Positions 26,362 to 34,841 of a stretch of DNA of 64,000 nucleotides are shown piece after piece. Source of the DNA: RQOF01 sp964461135. GTDB lineage: Bacteria; Calditrichota; Calditrichia; RBG-13-44-9. A program made the translations under genes and the position numbers. The stretch lies in the NCBI GenBank assembly GCA_964461135.1, contig CAYWTB010000006.1, positions 1 through 64,000 on the forward strand, written 5' to 3'. The notes under the pieces were generated by a model. It had not been told where the DNA came from. It saw only the letters and a program-made list of their open reading frames with translations, and searched no databases. Every line of letters begins with the position of its first letter. The first letter of the stretch is position 1.

Positions 26362-27654
26362 TTACATTAATAACAATCTAACTGCTTGCGCAGCATCTTT
26401 TATTGCTTTCTCAGGAGATTTGGTATTATAGATTACACAAGCTTCATATTCCTGGGAAATAATATCGAATACTTCTTTCAACACAGGGCAAATATCCGTA
26501 CCCCGAACATATTGAGCCTGTTTAGCAAAAGGGATCATTTTAGAATTTTTTTGGAAGAAGGCTCTAAAATAATCATCTTCATACAAATTTTGACGTCGAG
26601 GTAATTGACTGGTTAATTCCAATAATCTTAAATCATTTTTTTTACTGAGCATAATTTTGATGAATTCCCATGCTTGTAATGGATCATCACATGTATTAAA
26701 AATGACGATATTTTTAGGATCCCCATAGGTGTAAATTGGTCCTCTGTGATCATCCGGTACCGGTAAATAATCAAAATCATATTCAAATCCCTCTGGTTTA
26801 AATCGTTCTGCACGGCTTATGTCCCAGGGACCGGTAAAACGGGTTGAAATAATTCCAGATAAAAAAGCATCTTGTCTTGCATCAAGCCTTTCCTGCGCAA
26901 AATATTTTTTTGTGTATAATGTTTGTAAGAATTCAAAGGTCTGCACTGCGTATTTGTTTTCAAAGACAACCTCATTATTTTTAATCAAATAACCGCCTCC
27001 CGAAGCCGCCAAATAGAGAGAATAAAAATCAAAAAACCGCTGCCACCAGGTTACTTTAACCTCTGCATAACCAATCCATCGATCTACATATCCATCCCCA
27101 TCAGTATCCTTTTGAGCTCTTTTGCCTGCTTCAAGGAACTCCGAATAAGTCGATGGTGGTACATCAAACCCAATTTTTCTTAAATGCTTTTTGTTATAAA
27201 GCAGCATAATTGGATTTATTTTCCAGGGAACTTGATAAATATGTCCATCGAGAGATGTAACTTCAGCAACTGCTAAACTACCACATCGTGCATATACAAA
27301 AGGTATAAATCCCGGTAAGGTATCGAGGGCAATTAATTTTTTAGCCTGTGCATACGCTTCAACATCGCCTTGCCACATATTTGAATATATGTCTGGAGTT
27401 GTTTCTCCGACCACAGCGGCAAGTATTACCTCCTCACTGGATTGACCTTCCGGGACAGGTTGTGTATGGACTGATCTATTTGGGGAATGTTGATTCCATT
27501 TATTTACTACTTCCTGCGCAAATTCAATTTCATTTTGATTGTTTGATGACCAATAGATGAGTTTGTTATTCGATTTTTTGTCTAATCCTTGACAGGAGAA
27601 TAAAATCAATAAAAAAAATAAAAGTACAGGTTCAAATCTGAATCTCAACTTCAA
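26362..27654 (-). CDS. ABC sugar transporter substrate-binding lipoprotein (family 1)
   Basis: This protein begins at a TTG at 27654 with AGGA a few bases upstream, and the N-terminus reads as a lipoprotein signal ending in ILFSC (C21). The mature protein (about 410 residues) has the family-1 binding-protein pattern. IYWSSNNQNEIEFAQEVV is the first strand-helix, TPDIYSNMWQGDVEAYAQ the hinge region, and GHIYQVPWKINPIMLLYNKK the conserved ligand-side motif. It also carries KRAQKDTDGDGYVDRW, an EF-hand-like calcium-binding loop often seen in this group. It delivers an oligosaccharide to the MalF/MalG permeases. It follows the PorV-like gene by only ten bases, so outer- and inner-membrane uptake parts share a transcript. 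Confidence 0.92.
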   Translation of the reverse strand: MKLRFRFEPVLLFFLLILFSCQGLDKKSNNKLIYWSSNNQNEIEFAQEVVNKWNQHSPNRSVHTQPVPEGQSSEEVILAAVVGETTPDIYSNMWQGDVEAYAQAKKLIALDTLPGFIPFVYARCGSLAVAEVTSLDGHIYQVPWKINPIMLLYNKKHLRKIGFDVPPSTYSEFLEAGKRAQKDTDGDGYVDRWIGYAEVKVTWWQRFFDFYSLYLAASGGGYLIKNNEVVFENKYAVQTFEFLQTLYTKKYFAQERLDARQDAFLSGIISTRFTGPWDISRAERFKPEGFEYDFDYLPVPDDHRGPIYTYGDPKNIVIFNTCDDPLQAWEFIKIMLSKKNDLRLLELTSQLPRRQNLYEDDYFRAFFQKNSKMIPFAKQAQYVRGTDICPVLKEVFDIISQEYEACVIYNTKSPEKAIKDAAQAVRLLLM

Positions 27655-27664
27655 AATTATTTTC

Positions 27665-28690
27665 CTAAAACTTCATGTTTACCGAAAACCGATGAACATT
27701 TTCTAATCTTCCAAAATTTGCATAAGCATAATCAATGGTTACCTGAAAATTTCCAATAAACCGGGAAGAAAGACCTGTACCGAGTGTTAATCCTTCTTCA
27801 CTGTCTTCCAAAAAAAGGTTCCTATACCCCGCCCTTAAAAAAAATAATTCCCTCATAGCATATTCCATTCCTAATTGTACACTCTCAGTGTTATCTTTTG
27901 GATGTGTAGCCTCTGTTGCAAGCGTTACTCTATGAGGATGAGTATTATAAACCTCCATAGCAAAACCAGCTTGAAAATTTAGTGGCATTGGCCACTTGCC
28001 TGTTTCCAACTTTGCAAAAATTTGTTCATTATTCCCTACTATTGTTTCATCAATATCATGATAAACAAGTAAATCCTCACCATCCATTTGCATGTCAGTT
28101 CCAAAATTGGTTAATGATGCTCCAATTCGCATCCCATGAAAACCCGTTGTAAAAAGAGTTCCGATATCTATCGAAAATCCCTGAGCCGTTTCCTTCCAAA
28201 TTTTCTGGTAAATATATTTTGTATTAAATCCAATAGAAAAACGGTCAGTTAGATTTATTCCATAAGATATCATTAAGCTTAAATCCTTAGCATCGAAGAA
28301 TTCGCCAGTACCTTCTGGCTGGGAGACAGTCCTCACTTTCATCTCTCCCATATTCAAAGTGGTAATACTGGCACCCACAGTTCCATATCGACCGATAGGT
28401 AATACAGCCCCCACAAAATCGAAAGTGATATCAGCAATCCAGTTTGTATGGACGAATAATAACTCTGGTCGTACAAGTCTTCCTAAACCCGCCGGATTCC
28501 AATATAATGCGCTTGCATCATTTGCTGTTGAAACAAAAGCTCCTCCCATTCCAATGGCACGTGCACCAACCCCAATTTCTAAAAATGATGCCGCAGTGGT
28601 GCCAACATTCGATACCTTCCCAGAATATTGCCCAAAAATCAAACCAGACAGTAGAAAGACACAAAAGAAAATGTATATAATATTTTTCAT
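27665..28690 (-). CDS. PorV/PorQ-family outer-membrane protein
   Basis: This 341-residue protein has a signal peptide (IIYIFFCVFLLSGLIFGQ). It then carries the PorV/PorQ (UPF0164-like) N-terminal hallmark FLEIGVGARAIGMGGAFVS, followed by ALYWNPAGLGRL. After that come alternating amphipathic strands ending in an aromatic residue (RFSVNMKF), the pattern of an outer-membrane beta-barrel of the FadL/PorV type. In T9SS organisms PorV carries cargo proteins to the attachment complex. This copy is sandwiched between a big surface protein and a sugar-binding protein, so it is likely a dedicated paralogue rather than the housekeeping PorV. It is 16 bases after the surface protein gene and ten before the binding protein gene. 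Confidence 0.88.
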   Translation of the reverse strand: MKNIIYIFFCVFLLSGLIFGQYSGKVSNVGTTAASFLEIGVGARAIGMGGAFVSTANDASALYWNPAGLGRLVRPELLFVHTNWIADITFDFVGAVLPIGRYGTVGASITTLNMGEMKVRTVSQPEGTGEFFDAKDLSLMISYGINLTDRFSIGFNTKYIYQKIWKETAQGFSIDIGTLFTTGFHGMRIGASLTNFGTDMQMDGEDLLVYHDIDETIVGNNEQIFAKLETGKWPMPLNFQAGFAMEVYNTHPHRVTLATEATHPKDNTESVQLGMEYAMRELFFLRAGYRNLFLEDSEEGLTLGTGLSSRFIGNFQVTIDYAYANFGRLENVHRFSVNMKF

Positions 28691-28706
28691 GATCCAATTC
28701 CCATCT

Positions 28707-31700
28707 TTATTTAATTACTGCAAACTTACCAATTTTTTTTCCTATCCCGGGCCCATCCACATGATAGATATAAACCCCGTAGGCAATCTCTTGTCCGTTT
28801 TTGTTTAGTAAATTCCAGGACTCCTGACCATCATCCATTGTACTATTATGCACAATTTCATCAGTAATTAAATACCCCCGAAGGGTATAGATACGAATGG
28901 TGCATTTTCTGGGTAAGTGGATGAAATAAATCCGACGTTCTCCGCGTCCAAAACGATAGGGAGATGGGGGTTCCCATTTAGCAGCCGCAACGTAGGGATT
29001 CGGGACAACGGCAATTTTATCCAAGTCAGATTTTGCTTTTTCTTCATCAAATCTTGGACCTTGAACTTTAAACAAAAATTTATCACCTGTTCGGAAGGGT
29101 TTTTTAGTAATTATCTTAAAAATATCACCCGGTTGTGGGGCGTGATATTCTTGTTGTTTAGTGGAATCTACTTCAAATGTTAATCGCCAGGTGGTATTGT
29201 GATTAACTTGTGAATTTGGATTATCAACAACTATGTGGATCTGTTCTTGATTAATAAGGCTTTGGTCTGGTGTTAATGGTGATAATGTACTGTCTCGGTA
29301 ACTAGCATTATACTCTCTAAATAAAAATTTTGCAGGTTTATCTTCAGTTACATTATATACTGAAAACTTGGTTGGTACGGCAGGAAAACCCAAAAAACTT
29401 AATGAAGTATCTATAATATGATCTGAAAAAGTAATTTCAAAATCCGCCGGATATTTCGTATTCAACTTGAGACCACTAACAATATTATAATCCGGATCAA
29501 GATTTACATACCAAAAATAATCACTTCTTCCAACTAACCATCCCGTCTGGGTTAAATCTACTTCAACTTCGGGATCGTTTGAAATTTCAACAGTAAATCC
29601 ATCTACAATCGGTGATTGTATTTCCTCGCTTATTTCTGTACTATCCACTAAAAATATGTTGTCAGTAACATCATATATCATATAATATTGAGGGGGGATA
29701 TTATGGAGAATGGTGTCAGCATCAGCAAATCGTATCTCATAAGAATGACCTGATTTGATAGAATCAGGGAATATAAATTTTAGGTCTATATCACCTGTTC
29801 CAATTACGTCACGACTTATTTCTCCATCTATTCCGGGTTCAATGTAACCTGCTGCCGGAGCCCGAGGAATTACAACCGCTGTATTGACATCCGTCCGTGT
29901 ATTACCGGAAATATCAACTTTGATAACACTTGGACATTCAGATGGCGGAATCCCTTCCTGAAAACCCGCTGTACTTGTATCCACCAAGCCGTGGTCATAT
30001 GAAACAATAGCATAATAATAGGTTTGCCCATTATCAACATCTGTGTCAATGTAGATATATCGGAGACCTGTATCATCCCCAAGGTTAAACTTTACTCCTT
30101 GTACATCAATCTCATGCAGTCCTTTTATTCCATTTATTAAATCATATTGGGCGATTGGCTTGCGGAATGTTTTACGACCGTAAGCATCCGTTATGAGTCT
30201 AATTTCTAAAAATTCGGGTTCTGTGCTACGGTAAACACGGTAACCTTCAAAATCGAATTCCTGCAAAAAAGGATCCCATGATTTTTCGGCTTTAGAATCC
30301 CAGGTTAGAATAACTTTTTTATCTCCCGGAATCGCAGTTAAAAAAGGTTTTTCTGGTGGTTTGGCAAAATGGTAATCGGCATTATAAATTTGCTGTACTG
30401 TTCTTTTGGTCCGTACCAAATCATCTTTATCTTCCCCAAATAGAAGAGCCATAGAATAGTTTTCTGTCTGCCCTGCCCTTAACGGGAATGAACCGGAGGA
30501 GAAAAACATTCCCAAATTAGCTGTTATTTGACCGCTATGTGGAGGAGGCGCAGACCGAAATACCTCCCAATTTTGATTTTCATTCAATAATTCATATGTA
30601 TGCACCGGAAATATTCTGAAACCAGTTAAACCGATTTGATCCGATTCATCCTTATCAGTTTTATCAAAGTTTGGTTCACCTTCGGTTGGTTCTCCATCAC
30701 CTTCTCCATAATCCGGTCCTGTGTAGTCCAAACTTATATTACTAATGCCATCTTCACCCACATCATCATTCAGTGGCTCATCGGGATCCCAAATACCGTC
30801 GTCATTCAGATCCGTAAAGCCAACCCAATCCATTTCCTCATCACCCGTCCACCAGCGACCTGCTTGATAGGCCCTGAGATCTTCTAGAGCACCATCTTCA
30901 TAATAAAAATCTTTAAAATCTGATATATTATAATTACTTTCGACATAGGTGCGGATAGCATCTTGGCCTTCTATGAGCATACCAGGTCCACTTTCACGCC
31001 TTTCATCAATAATTCCATCTCCATCGTTATCCAAACCATCATCCTTTATTCCGGGACTTTCCAGAAATGCAAACCCGGCCGACCCCACCGGACCCCATTG
31101 ACCGGGTGAGCCAATTCCATCAAAATCCCAAGCCCAGGCAATATCTAATACCAAATCGTAATCGCCGGTATCATCACTGCCGCCTTCCGTTTCACCAATA
31201 CCCCAGTCAATGTAAAAGGCGTAATAAGAACTATCGTAATCTGTCATTCCTTCGTTGGTTATAAAATATAGTGCGAAAATTACATCTTCAGCTAAGACCT
31301 GGGTCCATTGAAAATACCGGGCAGCTACCTCTAATCCCAACCCCCGACGGGTAGTATCCATAGGATCAGGGTAGTAATTCCACTCTTCATCAGAATCATC
31401 ATCAAACACAAAGTATGTCTCTAAATCAGCTTGGCGAACTCCTTTACCGAAAAATCCATTCCAATATACCAGATCATCTATTAAACCATTTCCATCATTA
31501 TCAATGCCATCAAAAACCTCATTGTAATTTATCCAGTCCGGTTCATCGGGCCAAATATCAGGCCAGGTAAATGGCTCATCACTCAATGCCGGTTCTAATG
31601 CTTTTGGATTGGAGTATCCTGGAAGAGGTAGCCATCCCCATCTTTCATTATTGGGTCCAAGATCTACAAATTCCCGGTATTGGGTCTCCATGGGGTAAAT

Positions 31701-31985
31701 AACATTGCCATTATTATCAACTGTCCGAGCCTGAACAACCAAAGCTACCCCGTCTACATACCCATGGCCGGTTCCTTTGGGCCATTCCCCCGAAGGTTTA
31801 TCGGGGTAATGGGCTATTTCTCCCCAATTCTTAAACATAGTCCTGACCAGATTTCCATCCATAATACCGGTTCGCTCTAAATCAGGATCACCTACATTGG
31901 GATCAGGAGTTCGCTGAGCGAATAGACTATTTGTAATAAACAGTACTAATAAAATGAACCATATTTTAACAATACATTTTTTCAT
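28707..31985 (-). CDS. Large surface protein with EF-hand-like calcium loops and sorting-domain-like C-terminus
   Basis: This 1092-residue protein has a signal peptide (VKIWFILLVLFITNSLFAQ). Several DxDxDG calcium-binding loops follow, including DGIDNDGNGLIDD, DDGLDNDGDGIIDE and FTDLNDDGIWDPDEP. A middle region from about 570 has fibronectin-III-like strands (PEKPFLTAIPGDKKVILTWD). The end reads IRIYTLRGYLITDE ... GVYIYHVDGPG and KIGKFAVIK, the beta-rich shape of a T9SS/FlgD-like tail though not the canonical QNYPNPFNP type. It sits between the TonB receptor and the PorV-like protein with 16-base gaps. By position it may take the place of a SusD-type glycan-binding lipoprotein. AGGTG precedes the ATG. 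No enzymatic motif was recognised. Confidence 0.7.
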   Translation of the reverse strand: MKKCIVKIWFILLVLFITNSLFAQRTPDPNVGDPDLERTGIMDGNLVRTMFKNWGEIAHYPDKPSGEWPKGTGHGYVDGVALVVQARTVDNNGNVIYPMETQYREFVDLGPNNERWGWLPLPGYSNPKALEPALSDEPFTWPDIWPDEPDWINYNEVFDGIDNDGNGLIDDLVYWNGFFGKGVRQADLETYFVFDDDSDEEWNYYPDPMDTTRRGLGLEVAARYFQWTQVLAEDVIFALYFITNEGMTDYDSSYYAFYIDWGIGETEGGSDDTGDYDLVLDIAWAWDFDGIGSPGQWGPVGSAGFAFLESPGIKDDGLDNDGDGIIDERRESGPGMLIEGQDAIRTYVESNYNISDFKDFYYEDGALEDLRAYQAGRWWTGDEEMDWVGFTDLNDDGIWDPDEPLNDDVGEDGISNISLDYTGPDYGEGDGEPTEGEPNFDKTDKDESDQIGLTGFRIFPVHTYELLNENQNWEVFRSAPPPHSGQITANLGMFFSSGSFPLRAGQTENYSMALLFGEDKDDLVRTKRTVQQIYNADYHFAKPPEKPFLTAIPGDKKVILTWDSKAEKSWDPFLQEFDFEGYRVYRSTEPEFLEIRLITDAYGRKTFRKPIAQYDLINGIKGLHEIDVQGVKFNLGDDTGLRYIYIDTDVDNGQTYYYAIVSYDHGLVDTSTAGFQEGIPPSECPSVIKVDISGNTRTDVNTAVVIPRAPAAGYIEPGIDGEISRDVIGTGDIDLKFIFPDSIKSGHSYEIRFADADTILHNIPPQYYMIYDVTDNIFLVDSTEISEEIQSPIVDGFTVEISNDPEVEVDLTQTGWLVGRSDYFWYVNLDPDYNIVSGLKLNTKYPADFEITFSDHIIDTSLSFLGFPAVPTKFSVYNVTEDKPAKFLFREYNASYRDSTLSPLTPDQSLINQEQIHIVVDNPNSQVNHNTTWRLTFEVDSTKQQEYHAPQPGDIFKIITKKPFRTGDKFLFKVQGPRFDEEKAKSDLDKIAVVPNPYVAAAKWEPPSPYRFGRGERRIYFIHLPRKCTIRIYTLRGYLITDEIVHNSTMDDGQESWNLLNKNGQEIAYGVYIYHVDGPGIGKKIGKFAVIK

Positions 31986-32001
31986 GATTACACCTGATTA
32001 A

Positions 32002-34713
32002 TTAAAACTGTAATTCAAAACCAATTTGTATTCGTCGTGGCTCAGAATAGTATTCCGGACGAACAAAATACTGATCGAGTGAGTTTAGTCCCCGTGGGTG
32101 CAAGCCACCAACATATAATGGTTCTAACGTATAACCGGCTCTGCCAGTATCCCTAAACACATCAAGTTCATTTAAGTTATCAAAAAGATTAAACACTCTT
32201 ACAAAAAATTGGTATTTTAATCCTAATAAAGAAAAATTTCGATACATGTATAGATCCACCGAATACTGATCTGGTTTTCGTGCACTATTTTCCACCGCGG
32301 TCTGAACGTTTTGATACTCAGCAGTATATGGTAAACCTGTTCCATATCTTCCAATAAGACTAAGTGCGTATTTACCCAATTTTCCTAATGTAAGGGTTGC
32401 ATTTATTTGATGGCGGCGGTCCCAATTTAAAGGGACAAATTGTTTTTCGGTTTCATTTGGAGGATCTTGTTGGGCATCTAAAAATTCTGTATTCGGATCT
32501 GAGACATTTCCTTTGGCAATCTGATAGGTATAATCAATATTGGCGCTAATCCCTGATGCATGGCGTTTATGGAACTCAAAGGTTAAACCTCGTACAAAAG
32601 CGTAATCCCGGTTAATATACCGCCCATATTTCTGTCCCTGGGTCGTTTGATGAACTTCAGTACCCAGAAGATTTCGGATATCTTTATAAAAAGCAGTAGT
32701 AGAAATGCTAAATTGATTTCCTAACTGTTGTTGAATTCCTAATTCGTAAATAACAGTACTCTGGGGTTTCAATTCTGCATTTCCAATTGTATTTAATTCT
32801 GATTGAGGTGGTGGAGATGGGGTGCTTTGGAGAGGAAAAATATCGAATTCCGGATTATTATAAAGATATGAAAAATTCGGTGTTTGAAAAAAGTGACCAT
32901 AAGAAACATGTATTTGGCCATTCTCAGAAATAGAATAGGCAATACCTGCCCGGGGACTCCACTGGAAACTTGTTTCAGCATCCTTTGTTTTTGAAGTACT
33001 TGGATTTTGGAAATCCAGAGGCACCTGACCATCGGAATCAAAATAATCAAATCGCAGCCCAGCATTAACTACCAGGTCTTGATATTCCATTTTATCCTGA
33101 ATGTAAAAAGCATATTCAATCGGATAAAAGAGATATTGATTATTGTTGAAGGAAGTCAGAGGAGAAATCCTTCCTGGAATTTCCGGAATCACTTCAAATT
33201 CATGTAACGAAAGACGATGGCGTTTGAATTCCCCGCCAGCTTTAATTTGATGTGATTTGGTGATTTGACTCGTTAAATCTCCTTTAACCAAATGTGTTGT
33301 TGTGCTGCGGTTAAAATGCCACATCTGTTGTCCTGAAGACAGGAAAGCATTAGCTCCGGTATTCTGTAAATATGAACTCGGAACATAGCGGCTATCGAAA
33401 ATATCATCATAGACATTCTGTTTAAATTCTTTGTAGAAATACGAAGCGCGAATATCGAGAAAAGTACGAGCGTTCAAAACATGATTCCAGAAAACAGCGC
33501 TATTCACAGCCCAATCTTCATTTTTGTAATTGCCAGTAGGATTTAATCGAAAGCGATGGTCGTAATCACGTCCTTCTCTAGATTGGTACATACCTTCCAA
33601 AGTAATTTTATCAAGGTCAGTTAGACGGTAACTTAATTTTAAATTGCCTGTGTAATGAAGAGATTTATTCATCGAAACTGATTCGGCTTCATCAATGAGT
33701 TTTTGTGCCAATTCTTCACTAAAATTATAAATTTGACCATGACTCATTACTACCCAATCATTAGGATTATCTTTGCTAAAATCGGAAATATCGGTGGGTA
33801 AAAAAACATTTCTTCCAAAAATAAATCCATCACTCTCAAAATAACGCCCACTAGCAAAGAAATTTAATTTTTTGATACCAGGAACAGGTCCACCCACATT
33901 ACCTTGAAAATTTAAGATCGGATTGAATTCATCAATATCCCAAAAAACATCCTTGTTTGCACTAATATAATCTCCTACATAAACATTGGCATTTCCAGTG
34001 AATTGAGCACCACCTTCTTTAGTAACAATATTAACCACACCGGACATCGCCTGACCATATTCGGCGTTAAATGTTCCACTGATAACACTTAGTTCTTGAA
34101 TAGAATTATTTTCTACTTCAATGGCAAAATCTCCTGAATAAACATCATTAACGGATATTCCATTCACCATATAGGCAATTTCGCTCGTACGCCCTCCCCG
34201 AATGTGAATGCCGCCTCCGGCATCTACTGTAACACCTGCTTGCAAATTCAATACGTCTGTAATATTTTCTACGGGCAGGTTTTCAATTTCCTCATTTCCT
34301 ACGATAGATTCAGATGAGGTTAGGTCCTTTTTAACCAATAGTCTCTCGGCAGTAACCTCAAGGACCTCTCCCAATTCTAGGGCTGTTTCTTCTAAATTGA
34401 AATCTACTCTGGTCGTTTTATCTACATTTATCTTCACATTTCTAACAATCACTTCTTTATAACCCAGCATAATTGCCCTTAAATCATAGGTACCAGGCGG
34501 AAGATTCAAAATAAGATAGCTACCATCTAAATCTGTTGCCGCACCATAAGGCTCGTTCTCGAAAACAATATTGACTCCAATCAAGGGTTCACCAGAAGAG
34601 GCATCGACCACTTGACCAACAATTTTACCCGTAGTTCCGGCTTGAACTAACGAGGTGAGTAGAACAACAAATATTATAATATTTAAGAGTACACTTTGAG
34701 TAAGATTTTTCAT
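32002..34713 (-). CDS. TonB-dependent receptor with carboxypeptidase-regulatory-like N-terminal domain
   Basis: This 903-residue protein has a signal peptide and then a CarboxypepD_reg-like domain (about 27-110; GKIVGQVVDASSGEPLIGVN, PYGAATDLDGSYLI). The plug domain follows at about 130-250 (LPVENITDVLNLQAGV, IHIRGGRTSEIAYMVNGISV, FNAEYGQAMSGVVNIVTKEG), then a 22-strand-type barrel ending in RIQIGFELQF. It would import a bulky ligand through the outer membrane using TonB energy. The next genes are the EF-hand-like surface protein and the PorV-like protein. In contrast to Bacteroidota Sus systems, no SusD homologue is present. A terminator-like hairpin upstream separates it from the carbohydrate-binding protein gene, so it probably has its own promoter at about 34714-34790. 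Confidence 0.93.
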   Translation of the reverse strand: MKNLTQSVLLNIIIFVVLLTSLVQAGTTGKIVGQVVDASSGEPLIGVNIVFENEPYGAATDLDGSYLILNLPPGTYDLRAIMLGYKEVIVRNVKINVDKTTRVDFNLEETALELGEVLEVTAERLLVKKDLTSSESIVGNEEIENLPVENITDVLNLQAGVTVDAGGGIHIRGGRTSEIAYMVNGISVNDVYSGDFAIEVENNSIQELSVISGTFNAEYGQAMSGVVNIVTKEGGAQFTGNANVYVGDYISANKDVFWDIDEFNPILNFQGNVGGPVPGIKKLNFFASGRYFESDGFIFGRNVFLPTDISDFSKDNPNDWVVMSHGQIYNFSEELAQKLIDEAESVSMNKSLHYTGNLKLSYRLTDLDKITLEGMYQSREGRDYDHRFRLNPTGNYKNEDWAVNSAVFWNHVLNARTFLDIRASYFYKEFKQNVYDDIFDSRYVPSSYLQNTGANAFLSSGQQMWHFNRSTTTHLVKGDLTSQITKSHQIKAGGEFKRHRLSLHEFEVIPEIPGRISPLTSFNNNQYLFYPIEYAFYIQDKMEYQDLVVNAGLRFDYFDSDGQVPLDFQNPSTSKTKDAETSFQWSPRAGIAYSISENGQIHVSYGHFFQTPNFSYLYNNPEFDIFPLQSTPSPPPQSELNTIGNAELKPQSTVIYELGIQQQLGNQFSISTTAFYKDIRNLLGTEVHQTTQGQKYGRYINRDYAFVRGLTFEFHKRHASGISANIDYTYQIAKGNVSDPNTEFLDAQQDPPNETEKQFVPLNWDRRHQINATLTLGKLGKYALSLIGRYGTGLPYTAEYQNVQTAVENSARKPDQYSVDLYMYRNFSLLGLKYQFFVRVFNLFDNLNELDVFRDTGRAGYTLEPLYVGGLHPRGLNSLDQYFVRPEYYSEPRRIQIGFELQF

Positions 34714-34792
34714 GGTTTTACTCTAATTAAATATTACTTAATAAAAACTATAATTGATGAAAATATTTACTATGTAACACAATTATAAAAGT

Positions 34793-34822
34793 AGTGGGAT
34801 AGTCACAATAAACTATCCCACT
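34793..34822 (-). terminator. Terminator between the CBM-type protein and the TonB receptor
   Basis: AGTGGGATAGT (34793-34803) and ACTATCCCACT (34812-34822) form an 11-bp perfect stem with an eight-base loop. On the minus strand the stem is followed by a T-rich stretch. It lies 20 bases after the stop of the carbohydrate-binding protein gene, so that gene probably forms its own transcription unit. Confidence 0.7.
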
Positions 34823-34841
34823 ATTTTTGATACTCTGACTA

